DNA from: an uncultured Flavobacteriales bacterium
Lineage (GTDB): Bacteria > Bacteroidota > Bacteroidia > Flavobacteriales > Schleiferiaceae
Direction of reading: 5' to 3'
NCBI GenBank assembly: GCA_938084135.1
Contig: CALKDS010000079.1
Span: forward strand, 1 to 40,602
Length of the DNA: 40,602 bases
Shown here: positions 24,797 to 33,328 of the stretch, piece by piece
Numbering within the stretch: the first letter of the stretch is position 1
Layout: every line of letters begins with the position of its first letter
Position numbers and translations under genes: made by a program
The notes under the pieces: generated by a model
Told to the model about the DNA's origin: nothing
Databases searched by the model: none
What the model saw: only the letters and a program-made list of their open reading frames with translations

Positions 24797-26412
24797 CAAT
24801 TATTTACTTTTTTACGCTTTCGAAATTTTTCCCATCCTAAGTAAACAGCAACGAAAAACAAAAATGGATATAAATAACTTGTTGGCTCTCCTTTACCATG
24901 AATAACAGTGAATAATCTTTCCGAACGAATAGAACTTAAAAAGCCTTTGACAAAACCATCTTTAGACATAAAAATAAAAACAGGTTTTCCTAAGACATGG
25001 TCCTCAGGCACCATTCCCCAATATCTACTATCCCATGAGTTATGGCGATTATCGCCCATCATCCAGTAATAGTCTAAAGAAAAAGTATATGAGTTCGTTG
25101 GAACACCATCTAGATAATACTGATCATTTTTGAATTCCAAATCATGCCCTTCATAAACGTTTATCGCTCTTCCATATTTCAAAAAATTTTGATAATTCAA
25201 TTCAACTTCTTGACCAGAAGCGGGGATCCAAAAAGGTCCATAATTATCTCGAGACCATTTAAATACGATAGTATCAGAATGACCATCTGGATTAGGATAT
25301 GTAAGCATTGGTTTGATATAATTCTCATTGTACCATTTTATTGCTTCTGGAGTTTTCTCATTAAATAAGTTATCCCCAGGAGTATTCATACAAATAACAG
25401 TATCAATATTGTTTTGCGCCTTGAAACGAGGCAATGCATCAGTGGAAATAGTAATCATATATTCCGAATTTGTAATTTGAATTACATCACTCAAATTTTG
25501 ATTTGAGACAATTCGGTTATCCAGATAATTAATATCAAAGTCCCTTTTCAACTGACGAGGGTTAAAGCCCTTTCCTTTAGTTCTGACATAATAACTCCAT
25601 TGAGGATTTGCTCTCTCGGGGAATTCTTGAAAACTGCTATTAATCATCACTTGTCGGTCTAAAATTGAAATTGTATCTCCAGGTGTGGCAACACATCGTT
25701 TTACATAATTATCTTTTTTATCCACTGGACGCCCGGGGTCAACTGGAACATTAAAAACCACTGCATCACCTTTTGCAACTGATACAAAAGCCGGTAATCT
25801 CAAGTATGGGAAATTAACCCAATCTAAATAGCTTGGTATTGATGTGTAAGGAATAAGATTATGCATCAATGGAATACTTATCGGTGTATTTGGTATCCTC
25901 AAGCCATAATGGAGTTTGCTAACAAATAAATAATCACCAATCATTAAAGATTTCTCCATAGACCCTGTAGGTATATTGTAAGCTTCAAAAGTTGTCATAC
26001 GAACTGCTCCTGCTGCAACCAATGCAAAAAATATATGATTTATAACTAATGGGATTTTTTGCCGAATAACCTTATTATCTCTTGGCTGTAGAGTCAACTT
26101 TGATGTATAGCTCAAATAACCCATGTATACTCCACAAGTTGGAACGGTAAGAAATATATACTTATTATCTCTGAAGCCAAAAACATGAAGAACCTCATAA
26201 GAAATAATGATTGACATTATATTATCCACCACAGGTATGTAACAAAGTATTACCCACCATTTTGGCCGATCCACTATCTTGAGCAATACTACTGTGCGGT
26301 ATACTGGCAACCATGCCTCCCAATTAGATCTGCCAGCTGACCTGAAAAACTTCCATGTAAGAATTGAGCTCCAGAAATTAATGATAAGATAATAAGCCAA
26401 TAAGTCAAGCAT
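24796..26412 (-). CDS. lepB: Signal peptidase I, large bacteroidete form
   Basis: LepB removes signal peptides from exported proteins at the inner membrane. The 538-residue product begins with several membrane segments (about residues 5-105, resembling a DUF5684-type region). The peptidase domain follows, with nucleophile Ser151 in PTGSMEKSL and general base Lys238 in YVKRCVATPGDT. A long insertion of about 200 residues comes next, then the closing motif GDNRHNSWDSRYWG. A C-terminal membrane anchor ends in a basic tail. E. coli LepB has 324 residues; the insertion is typical of Bacteroidota. The ATG at 26412 is chosen because it opens the first membrane segment and follows the TATTTTTG promoter. 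An upstream in-frame ATG at 26487 precedes that promoter. Confidence 0.94.
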   Translation of the reverse strand: MLDLLAYYLIINFWSSILTWKFFRSAGRSNWEAWLPVYRTVVLLKIVDRPKWWVILCYIPVVDNIMSIIISYEVLHVFGFRDNKYIFLTVPTCGVYMGYLSYTSKLTLQPRDNKVIRQKIPLVINHIFFALVAAGAVRMTTFEAYNIPTGSMEKSLMIGDYLFVSKLHYGLRIPNTPISIPLMHNLIPYTSIPSYLDWVNFPYLRLPAFVSVAKGDAVVFNVPVDPGRPVDKKDNYVKRCVATPGDTISILDRQVMINSSFQEFPERANPQWSYYVRTKGKGFNPRQLKRDFDINYLDNRIVSNQNLSDVIQITNSEYMITISTDALPRFKAQNNIDTVICMNTPGDNLFNEKTPEAIKWYNENYIKPMLTYPNPDGHSDTIVFKWSRDNYGPFWIPASGQEVELNYQNFLKYGRAINVYEGHDLEFKNDQYYLDGVPTNSYTFSLDYYWMMGDNRHNSWDSRYWGMVPEDHVLGKPVFIFMSKDGFVKGFLSSIRSERLFTVIHGKGEPTSYLYPFLFFVAVYLGWEKFRKRKKVNN

Positions 26413-26448
26413 GAAATTGATATTTAATGTATTCAACGATCGCCAGGA

Positions 26449-26456
26449 CAAAAATA
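26449..26456 (-). promoter_or_regulatory. lepB promoter -7 element (TATTTTTG)
   Basis: The minus strand reads TATTTTTG, an exact consensus match, with candidate TTG boxes 16 and 23 bases upstream. The leader to the ATG at 26412 would be about 30 bases. It lies back to back with the nfu promoter, with the start codons 91 bases apart. Confidence 0.55.
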
Positions 26457-26491
26457 GTATGAATCTGCTATGCAATGCGCAAAGCATTCAA

Positions 26492-26499
26492 TACCTTTA
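26492..26499 (+). promoter_or_regulatory. nfu promoter -7 element (TACCTTTA)
   Basis: TACCTTTA has one mismatch to TAnnTTTG and is identical to the ABC exporter element. Exactly four bases (CAAA) separate it from the ATG at 26504. No TTG is present at the normal -33 distance. Confidence 0.45.
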
Positions 26500-26503
26500 C
26501 AAA

Positions 26504-27106
26504 ATGGAAATTGAACGCGTACCCGTAAGTGTTTATGCTGAAATGACTCCCAACCCGGCAGTTATGAAGTTTGTTTCGAACAAACGGATGATAGAATTAG
26601 AGCATGTTGAATACCATAATATAGAAGAAGCCAGCAACTCTCCTTTGGCAGAAAAACTCTTTCATTTTCCTTTTGTAAAAGAAGTATTTATATCTAGTAA
26701 TTTTGTTGCGGTTCAAAAATATAATGTTGTAGAATGGGAAACGGTAACGCAGGAAATTCGTCAACTCGTGCTAGATTTTCTGCAAAGTGGTCAGCCTGTA
26801 ATGGAATCCAATCAACTTCATGAAGTTGAAAAATCATCTGATAAAATTACTACAGAAGAAAATCCAACTGGATTAAGTGAAATTGAAGAACGCATTATAG
26901 ACATTCTCGAAGAGTATGTTAAGCCTGCAGTTCAGCAAGATGGTGGGAATATCTCTTTTGTTAGTTATGAAAATAAAGTAGTCAAAGTTCAACTTCAGGG
27001 GGCTTGCTCGGGCTGTCCAAGCAGCACTCTTACCTTGCAATCAGGTATAAAAAGCATACTACAGCGAATGTTACCTACATTAATTGAAGATGTTGTTCCT
27101 GTCTAA
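26504..27106 (+). CDS. Nfu-type iron-sulfur cluster carrier
   Basis: Nfu proteins receive [4Fe-4S] clusters from the SUF/ISC machinery and pass them to client enzymes. The 200-residue protein has an N-terminal Nfu_N domain (AEMTPNPAVMKFV near residues 12-24), a linker of about 30 polar residues, and a C-terminal NifU-like domain with the cluster ligands Cys168 and Cys171 (GACSGC). The ATG at 26504 gives the standard family N-terminus. An in-frame ATG at 26411 would add 31 unconserved residues and cross the divergent promoters. It heads a unit with gamma-carbonic anhydrase and pgi. Confidence 0.93.
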   Translation: MEIERVPVSVYAEMTPNPAVMKFVSNKRMIELEHVEYHNIEEASNSPLAEKLFHFPFVKEVFISSNFVAVQKYNVVEWETVTQEIRQLVLDFLQSGQPVMESNQLHEVEKSSDKITTEENPTGLSEIEERIIDILEEYVKPAVQQDGGNISFVSYENKVVKVQLQGACSGCPSSTLTLQSGIKSILQRMLPTLIEDVVPV

Positions 27107-27165
27107 AAAATTATACTCGCTAGCCAAAATAGATTTTAAATTCATCTGAGAATAAAAATGTAAAA

Positions 27166-27711
27166 ATGGCGACAGTTATAAGTTTAAATGGAAACACTCC
27201 AATTATTCCTGAAAGTTGCTTCCTCGCTTCATCAGCAACAATAGTAGGTGAAGTATACATGGATAAAGAATGTTCAATTTGGTTTAATGCCGTGATTAGA
27301 GGAGATGTTAACTCAATTAAAATGGGGAAACGAGTGAATATTCAAGACAATGCTGTGATTCACTGTACTTATAAAAAATTCTCTACCGTGATAGGGGATA
27401 ATGTAAGTATTGGTCATAATGCAATTGTACATGGTTGTGATATTCATAATAATGTTTTAGTTGGTATGGGGAGTATCATCATGGATGGTTGTATTGTAGA
27501 AGCTAATAGTATTGTTGCAGCTGGAGCAGTAGTAACTGCTGGAACTCATATTCCTAGCGGTTATATTTACGGAGGAATTCCTGCAAAAAAAATAAAAAAA
27601 ATAAGCTCTGATCTTTCAAAAAATGAAATTCAACGAATTGCTGAAAACTATGTTCTATATAGCTCTTGGTATCAAGATAAATTGGCAAAAGAAAATATTA
27701 AATATAAATAA
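27166..27711 (+). CDS. Gamma-carbonic anhydrase family protein
   Basis: The 181-residue protein is a left-handed beta-helix of hexapeptide repeats, expected to form a trimer. Candidate metal ligands are His66, His84 and His89 (IHCTY and GHNAIVHGC), the gamma-carbonic anhydrase pattern. The sequence SIWFNAVIRGDVNSI and the C-terminal YGGIPAKKIKK tail are typical of the YrdA/PaaY/CaiE group. Only some members have measurable CO2 hydration activity, so the reaction is inferred. It lies 59 bases after nfu and 15 before pgi. Confidence 0.93.
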   Translation: MATVISLNGNTPIIPESCFLASSATIVGEVYMDKECSIWFNAVIRGDVNSIKMGKRVNIQDNAVIHCTYKKFSTVIGDNVSIGHNAIVHGCDIHNNVLVGMGSIIMDGCIVEANSIVAAGAVVTAGTHIPSGYIYGGIPAKKIKKISSDLSKNEIQRIAENYVLYSSWYQDKLAKENIKYK

Positions 27712-27726
27712 TTACTCTATCGCTTA

Positions 27727-29337
27727 ATGCACTCTATTAATCCAACAACTACAAAATCATGGAAGGCTTTACTTAAGCACTCTGAAACTAATAATGGATT
27801 GCATTTAAGGGAGCTACTCTATGAAAAAAGTAGATTCAAATCAATGCACATACGAATTGATGATTTATTATTATTTGATTACTCCAAGCACCGCATTGAT
27901 GAGATGACTCTTAGTTTGCTTGAAGATCTATTTGATGAATGTCAAGTTCAAAAGTCATTAGAAGAGCAATTTGAAGGGGTTAAAATCAATGTCACTGAAA
28001 ACCGCCCAGTTTTACATACTGTTTTAAGAGACCCCAGTACAACGCCTTTTTTAGTAGATAATCAAGATGTTCGCGAAATCTCTAAAATAGAGCTAAAAAG
28101 AATGTATGGATTTGCAGAAGGGATTCGTAATGGAGAGATTAGAGGACACTCTGGAGAAAAATTTAAAAATATTGTCAATATTGGAATTGGAGGATCTGAT
28201 TTGGGACCTAGAATGGCAGTGGAATCTCTGAAACCATTTTCCAATAGAGATTTAAAGTTTCACTTTGTTTCCAATATTGATGGCTCTGATCTGCACGAAT
28301 GTCTCATGCAGATTGATCCCAATGAATCTCTTTTTATAGTTGCTTCAAAAACCTTTACAACTCAGGAGACTATGTCGAATGCTGAAGTAGTAAAAAATTG
28401 GCTAATCCAAAAATTAGAGGATCCAGCATGCATAGAAAAACATTTTGTTGCGATAAGTACAAACAAAGAGAAAGTAAATGAATTTGGTATTAAAGAAGAA
28501 AATACCTTCGGTTTTTGGGATTGGGTCGGGGGAAGGTATTCTCTTTGGGGCACAATTGGCATGCCCATTTGTATTTCTATTGGTTCTGATCATTTTCAAG
28601 AATTTTTAAATGGAGCAAACTTTATTGATAATCATACAAGAGTAAATCCTTTCAGAGAAAATATTCCTAAAATAATGGCTGCTCTAGGAATTTGGTATCG
28701 TAATTTTTTAAAAGCATCAACACATGCTATTCTTCCTTACGACCAATACCTTCATAGATTTCCAGCATATCTTCAGCAAGCAGACATGGAGAGTAATGGG
28801 AAGTCAATTGATAAAAATGAGAGGAGAGTTGATTATTCTACTGGAGGTATAATTTGGGGCGAGCCGGGCACTAATGGACAGCACGCGTTTTACCAATTAA
28901 TTCATCAAGGTACAGAACTCATTCCTTCTGATTTTATCGCTAGCGTAATTCCTCAACATCCACTTCGCGGGCATCATTCAAAACTTCTTAGTAATTATTT
29001 AGCTCAAACTGAGTCTCTCGCGATAGGTAAAACTATTGCACCTAACTCATATAAAAAATTCGAAGGAAATCAACCTACTTCAACAATATTATTTGATCAA
29101 ATGGACCCATTCTCTCTGGGGGCTTTAATTGCTATTTATGAGCACAAAATATTCTTCCAAGGAGCCGTTTGGAATATCTATAGTTATGACCAATGGGGGG
29201 TGGAGCTAGGTAAAGATATGGCGAGAAAAATTTTGCCTGAAATTGAAGGAGATGAGATAAACTCTGATCATGACGAATCTACAAAGGGACTATTAAATCA
29301 CATACGAGATTTATCTAACAGAGCAGATAACAACTGA
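27727..29337 (+). CDS. pgi: Glucose-6-phosphate isomerase
   Basis: Pgi interconverts glucose 6-phosphate and fructose 6-phosphate in glycolysis and gluconeogenesis. The 536-residue protein has the sugar-phosphate segments NIGIGGSDLGPRM and ASKTFTTQETMSNA, the FGFWDWVGGRYSLW block and the C-terminal active-site segment GTNGQHAFYQLIHQG. Length fits the long bacterial form. Its last 40 bases overlap the convergent marR-type gene, so the two messages are antisense at their ends. Confidence 0.97.
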   Translation: MHSINPTTTKSWKALLKHSETNNGLHLRELLYEKSRFKSMHIRIDDLLLFDYSKHRIDEMTLSLLEDLFDECQVQKSLEEQFEGVKINVTENRPVLHTVLRDPSTTPFLVDNQDVREISKIELKRMYGFAEGIRNGEIRGHSGEKFKNIVNIGIGGSDLGPRMAVESLKPFSNRDLKFHFVSNIDGSDLHECLMQIDPNESLFIVASKTFTTQETMSNAEVVKNWLIQKLEDPACIEKHFVAISTNKEKVNEFGIKEENTFGFWDWVGGRYSLWGTIGMPICISIGSDHFQEFLNGANFIDNHTRVNPFRENIPKIMAALGIWYRNFLKASTHAILPYDQYLHRFPAYLQQADMESNGKSIDKNERRVDYSTGGIIWGEPGTNGQHAFYQLIHQGTELIPSDFIASVIPQHPLRGHHSKLLSNYLAQTESLAIGKTIAPNSYKKFEGNQPTSTILFDQMDPFSLGALIAIYEHKIFFQGAVWNIYSYDQWGVELGKDMARKILPEIEGDEINSDHDESTKGLLNHIRDLSNRADNN

Positions 29338-29753
29338 GCTTCTTCATCTGTTAACTTGAGAGGCATTTTATCTTTATAGAATTTATCAATAACTCTTATC
29401 TGACCCAGTATTTCCAGACCTCTAAGAGTTAAAAATACTTCCGAAACACGTTTGTCTTTTTTATTCTGACGACGTTCTATTAGCCCTAACTTTTCAATTC
29501 TATTAATCAACCGCGAGACATCACTTTTCCTATCAATTAATTTTTCTTGAATACGTGCTGAAGACAATCCTAAGGGATGCGCGCCCCTTAATATTCTCAA
29601 TACATTATATTGCTGAAAGCTTATCTTATATGGTCTTAAAAGAGATGCCATATTCTCTTTAATAAAATGATACGTGTATAGAATATTTATTACAGCCTTG
29701 TGATGGTTATTGTGCCACTTTTTTTGATGGACCTCTTCCTCAATACTTTTCAT
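29298..29753 (-). CDS. MarR-family transcriptional regulator
   Basis: The 151-residue protein has the MarR winged-helix layout: an N-terminal helix, then SFQQYNVLRILRG (helix 2-3), a recognition region with RIQEKLIDRKSDVSRLINRIEKLGL, a wing ERRQNKKDKRVSEVFLT, and C-terminal dimerisation helices. MarR proteins usually repress stress or efflux genes and respond to small ligands. It is ten bases downstream of frr and so probably expressed with pyrH-frr. Its target is not evident, as no divergent gene carries an obvious operator. Confidence 0.9.
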   Translation of the reverse strand: MKSIEEEVHQKKWHNNHHKAVINILYTYHFIKENMASLLRPYKISFQQYNVLRILRGAHPLGLSSARIQEKLIDRKSDVSRLINRIEKLGLIERRQNKKDKRVSEVFLTLRGLEILGQIRVIDKFYKDKMPLKLTDEEAQLLSALLDKSRM

Positions 29754-29763
29754 AGACCATTTC

Positions 29764-30327
29764 CTATACTTTCATAATATCAGCTTCTTTCAAAGAAACT
29801 CTTTTTTCAATTGTTGAATTAAATGTCTCAACGACTTTCTGAATATCATCCTCAAGAGATTTTCTATTATCTTCACTAAGTCCATCTTTTTCCATCCTCT
29901 TGGCATCATCCATCGCTGTCTTTCTTATAGCGCGGATACCAACTTTTGCATCTTCACCTTCTGCTTTAGCTACTCTTACTAATTCTCTTCTACGTTCCTC
30001 GGTCAGAGGAGGAATGTTAAGAATTACAATTTCTCCATTATTCTGCGGGTTCAAACCTAAATTCCCATTTTGAATAGCTTTTTCAACATCAGTGATCATC
30101 TGTTTTTCAAATGGTTGAACAAAAATGGTTCGAGCATCTGGGGTAGACACATTTGCAACTTGAGTTAACTTTACAATACTACCATAATATTCAATATTTA
30201 TACCCTCAAGCATTGCTGGATTTGCCCGCCCAGCTCGCAGCTTAAGTAATGCTTTATCCAAAAAAGAAATAGGCTTTTCCATATCCTCTTCTAGTGTCAT
30301 CAAGAGCATTTCAATTTCTTCTTCCAT
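29764..30327 (-). CDS. frr: Ribosome recycling factor
   Basis: RRF, with EF-G, splits post-termination ribosomes. The 187-residue protein has the three-helix bundle sequence KLRAGRANPAMLEGI near residues 28-42, the YYGS element, the VQPFEKQMI strand in the second domain, and the conserved LTEERRRELVRVAK helix. Length is standard. It is 15 bases after pyrH in the usual bacterial order. Confidence 0.97.
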   Translation of the reverse strand: MEEEIEMLLMTLEEDMEKPISFLDKALLKLRAGRANPAMLEGINIEYYGSIVKLTQVANVSTPDARTIFVQPFEKQMITDVEKAIQNGNLGLNPQNNGEIVILNIPPLTEERRRELVRVAKAEGEDAKVGIRAIRKTAMDDAKRMEKDGLSEDNRKSLEDDIQKVVETFNSTIEKRVSLKEADIMKV

Positions 30328-30342
30328 TTAATAAAAAGTAAA

Positions 30343-31050
30343 TTATTGTGTTACTAAAGTTCCAATATTCTCTCCTTTAACAACACTCAATAAGTTGCCG
30401 GGCTTGTTCATATCAAATACCACAATCGGCAACTTGTTTTCATTACTCAGCGTAAATGCAGTTAAGTCCATAATATTTAGACCCTTTTTAAAGACTTCTT
30501 CAAAAGAAATACTATCATACTTTTTTGCGGATGAATTTTTTTCAGGGTCAGAATCATAAATTCCATCTACTCGTGTGCCCTTTAAAATAACATCCGCCTG
30601 TATTTCAATCGCCCTGAGAGTAGCTCCTGTATCAGTTGTGAAATATGGATTACCTGTTCCTGCAGCGAAAATAACCACTCTCTTTTTTTCAAGATGTCTA
30701 ATAGCTCGCCTTCGAATAAAAGGTTCACAAATTTTGTCCATCTCAATAGCTGAAGATAATCTAGTCTGAACACCTGCTGATTCAAGCGCAGATTGCAATG
30801 CTAAACCATTTATGACCGTAGCTAACATTCCCATGTGATCCGCTTGCACACGGTCCATGCCTTCACCCGCGCCTTTTAATCCTCTGAAAATATTTCCTCC
30901 GCCAATCACTATTCCAAGTTCTACACCGGTTGCAACAACAGTTTTAATCTCCTCCGCATATTCTGATAGCCTTTCCGTATCTAATCCAAAAGGTTTATCT
31001 CCCATCAAGGCTTCACCGCTCAATTTAAGAAGTATTCGATTGTATTTCAT
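30343..31050 (-). CDS. pyrH: UMP kinase
   Basis: PyrH phosphorylates UMP to UDP. The 235-residue amino-acid-kinase-fold protein begins [14 protein letters not shown] and has the GGGNIFRG substrate loop, the [13 protein letters not shown] segment and the [13 protein letters not shown] nucleotide loop. The ATG at 31050 is chosen because it gives the standard length, and because the in-frame TTG at 31068 lies inside a perfect TATCTTTG promoter element. The tsf terminator just upstream makes pyrH the start of a new transcription unit. Confidence 0.97.
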   Translation of the reverse strand: MKYNRILLKLSGEALMGDKPFGLDTERLSEYAEEIKTVVATGVELGIVIGGGNIFRGLKGAGEGMDRVQADHMGMLATVINGLALQSALESAGVQTRLSSAIEMDKICEPFIRRRAIRHLEKKRVVIFAAGTGNPYFTTDTGATLRAIEIQADVILKGTRVDGIYDSDPEKNSSAKKYDSISFEEVFKKGLNIMDLTAFTLSNENKLPIVVFDMNKPGNLLSVVKGENIGTLVTQ

Positions 31051-31065
31051 AATATGATATTCACT

Positions 31066-31073
31066 CAAAGATA
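31066..31073 (-). promoter_or_regulatory. pyrH promoter -7 element (TATCTTTG)
   Basis: The minus strand reads TATCTTTG, an exact consensus match, 15 bases before the pyrH ATG and downstream of the tsf terminator. A perfect 12-bp palindrome TTTCATATGAAA at 31091-31102 sits 17 bases upstream, where a -33 box would be; no TTG is present there. Confidence 0.6.
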
Positions 31074-31098
31074 GGATTGAAATGGACTCATTTCATAT

Positions 31099-31135
31099 GA
31101 AAAAACCGCGCAACTAATTTCTTAGGTCCGCGGTT
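31099..31135 (-). terminator. Terminator between tsf and pyrH
   Basis: On the minus strand AACCGCG (31129-31135) and CGCGGTT (31104-31110) form a GC-rich 7-bp stem followed by a run of T. It lies 28 bases after the tsf stop and ends the ribosomal protein transcript. Confidence 0.85.
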
Positions 31136-31162
31136 CTAAATTTTTTCAGACTTTCGAGTCAT

Positions 31163-31987
31163 TTAAACACCAAGACCTACTCTTCTGTAGCCTGTCACCT
31201 TAGCTCCTTCTTCAATAGCTTTTAGATAAGCCTCAACCGTCTGCTTACTGTCTTTTATATAAGATTGACCTGTAAGGGTGTTTTCTTTAAAAAATTTGCC
31301 CAATTTACCCTGCGCAATTCTATCAATCATTTCCTCTGGCTTTCCCTCCTGACGAACTTGATCGCGTGCAACCTCAAGCTCTCTCTCGATTACATTTAAT
31401 GGTACGGAATCTTTATCCAAAGCTACAGGATTCATAGCTGCAACCTGCATAGCAATGTTTTTAGCGGCTTCCTGCGAATCCACATTAAGTGATGCAAGAG
31501 TTGCTAATTTATTCCCAGCATGAATATAGCTTGAGACACAATCACCACTTAATTTTTCATAAGAAGCAAGTTCTAACTTTTCGCCAATCACACCAGTTTG
31601 TTCTGACAATTTATCTGCAACTGACAATCCTGGTTCGAACTCAAGAGACAACAATACATCACGATCTGCAGGAAAGCCTAATAAAGCAACTTTTGCAAAT
31701 TTATTTGCCAACTCAACAAACCCTTCATTTTTAGCAACAAAGTCTGTTTCGCAATTTAAACTGATAATTATACCATTTTTTGCATCTGAACTTGTTAGTG
31801 AAATTACAGCTCCTTCCGTAGCCTCCCTGTCAGCACGTTTGGCAGCCACTTTTTGACCGCGTTTACGAAGAACATCAATTGCCTCTTCAAAATTCCCATT
31901 CGCCTCGGTCAATGCCTTTTTACAGTCCATCATACCCGCTCCCGTCATTTTGCGGAGCTTATTAACATCTGCAGCAGTGATTGCCAT
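31163..31987 (-). CDS. tsf: Elongation factor Ts
   Basis: EF-Ts is the nucleotide exchange factor of EF-Tu. The 274-residue protein starts with a UBA-like domain (VNKLRKMTGAGMMDCKKAL), then has the CETDFVAKNEGF motif of the N-subdomain and the core domain ending in GYRRVGLGV. Length is typical of Bacteroidota. It follows rpsB by 59 bases, as in most bacteria, and is followed by a strong terminator. Confidence 0.98.
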   Translation of the reverse strand: MAITAADVNKLRKMTGAGMMDCKKALTEANGNFEEAIDVLRKRGQKVAAKRADREATEGAVISLTSSDAKNGIIISLNCETDFVAKNEGFVELANKFAKVALLGFPADRDVLLSLEFEPGLSVADKLSEQTGVIGEKLELASYEKLSGDCVSSYIHAGNKLATLASLNVDSQEAAKNIAMQVAAMNPVALDKDSVPLNVIERELEVARDQVRQEGKPEEMIDRIAQGKLGKFFKENTLTGQSYIKDSKQTVEAYLKAIEEGAKVTGYRRVGLGV

Positions 31988-32046
31988 GATTTATTAGTTC
32001 TATGATTAATTTTAAAAAATTGAAAAGCAAGTCCTTTTCGATTCCT

Positions 32047-32838
32047 TTATTCAGCTTCCTTTATAGGGGTAGTCTCTGTTTTTTCTTGTTCTCCAACTTT
32101 AGCAGTCGCTTTTTCTAATTTTTCCTGACCAGCCTTTTCTTTTTCTACTTTGCGTTGAGCCAATGCATCTTTAATTCCTACTGATATGTAATCCATTATC
32201 AAGGAAATTGATTTCTGGGCATCATCATTTGAAGGAATCACATAATCAACCAACTGAGGGTTGGAGTTAGTGTCTACTAAAGCAAAAACAGGTATGCCAA
32301 GATTGCGAGCTTCTTCGACAGCAATGTGCTCTCTCAGAATATCAACCACAAACAAGGCGGCCGGGAGACGACTCATGTCAGAAATCGAACCTAAATTTTT
32401 CTCTAATTTTGCACGCTGCCGGTCTACTTGAAGACGCTCACGTTTAGAAAGAGTCATAAACCGGCCATCCTCTTTCATTTTATCAATATTAGTCATCTTT
32501 TTAATTGCCTTACGTATGGTGACAAAATTTGTAAGCATACCACCAGGCCAACGCTCTGTGATAAAAGGCATATTCAAAGATTTAGCTACTTCCGCTACAA
32601 TTTCTTTTCCTTGTTTTTTTGTAGCAACAAAAAGTATTTTTCTGCCAGACCCAGCAATTTTAGCTAAGGCATCCGCAGCCATTCGCATTTTAATTTGGGT
32701 CTTTTGCAAATCAATAATATGAATACCATTTCGCTCCATGAATATGTATGGTGCCATATTGGGGTTCCATTTTCGTGTTAGGTGACCAAAGTGGACTCCT
32801 GCGTCAAGTAATTTTTGAATTTCGGGCGTATTTGCCAT
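32047..32838 (-). CDS. rpsB: Ribosomal protein S2
   Basis: S2 is a small-subunit ribosomal protein. The 263-residue product has the N-terminal GVHFGHLTRKWNPNMAPYIF block, the RWPGGMLTNF segment and PVFALVDTNSNP. A Lys/Glu-rich tail of about 35 residues follows the conserved fold. The start is the ATG at 32838 (MANTPEIQKLLD); an in-frame upstream extension is not conserved in S2. The 93-base gap before it is the longest within this operon and holds a small hairpin (32880-32890). Confidence 0.98.
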   Translation of the reverse strand: MANTPEIQKLLDAGVHFGHLTRKWNPNMAPYIFMERNGIHIIDLQKTQIKMRMAADALAKIAGSGRKILFVATKKQGKEIVAEVAKSLNMPFITERWPGGMLTNFVTIRKAIKKMTNIDKMKEDGRFMTLSKRERLQVDRQRAKLEKNLGSISDMSRLPAALFVVDILREHIAVEEARNLGIPVFALVDTNSNPQLVDYVIPSNDDAQKSISLIMDYISVGIKDALAQRKVEKEKAGQEKLEKATAKVGEQEKTETTPIKEAE

Positions 32839-32931
32839 TTTTATTGGGTTTACATTCACTAAAAACAACTAGATAGTAGCGCACAGTGCGGTCTAAATAG
32901 TTTGGATACTAAACCAAAAACTCTGAGCGAA

Positions 32932-33318
32932 TTAACGCTTAGAGAATTGGAAACGTTTACGAGCTTTCTTTTGACCAAATTTCTTTCTTTCAACCATACG
33001 CGGATCTCTGGTCATAAGACCGTCAGGTTTTAATGTTAGTCTAAAGTCTGGATTAATAGAAACCAAAGCTCTAGATATGCCTAGACGAATTGCCTCAGCT
33101 TGTCCTGTTACGCCGCCGCCAACTACACTAACCTTTACATCATATTGACCTGCCGTGTCAGTCAATGCAAATGGTTGATTAACTTTATATTGGAGCATTG
33201 TGGTGGCAAAGTAATTAGTCAAGTCTCGATTATTAACAGAGACATTTCCTTTGCCTTTTTTCAAATAGACTCGAGCTATAGATGTTTTTCGGCGGCCAAT
33301 GGCGTGAGTGGTAGACAT
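32932..33318 (-). CDS. rpsI: Ribosomal protein S9
   Basis: S9 is a small-subunit protein whose C-terminal tail reaches the ribosomal P site. The 128-residue product begins STTHAIGRRKTSIARVYL and ends in the basic tail KKARKRFQFSKR. The ATG at 33318 gives the standard N-terminus; a longer in-frame start would overlap rplM. It is ten bases after rplM. Confidence 0.98.
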   Translation of the reverse strand: MSTTHAIGRRKTSIARVYLKKGKGNVSVNNRDLTNYFATTMLQYKVNQPFALTDTAGQYDVKVSVVGGGVTGQAEAIRLGISRALVSINPDFRLTLKPDGLMTRDPRMVERKKFGQKKARKRFQFSKR

Positions 33319-33328
33319 AAAATTAAAC

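Noticed and set aside
31051-31068. TTG at 31068 as start of pyrH
   Set aside because: It is inside the perfect TATCTTTG promoter element. The ATG at 31050 gives the standard UMP kinase N-terminus.
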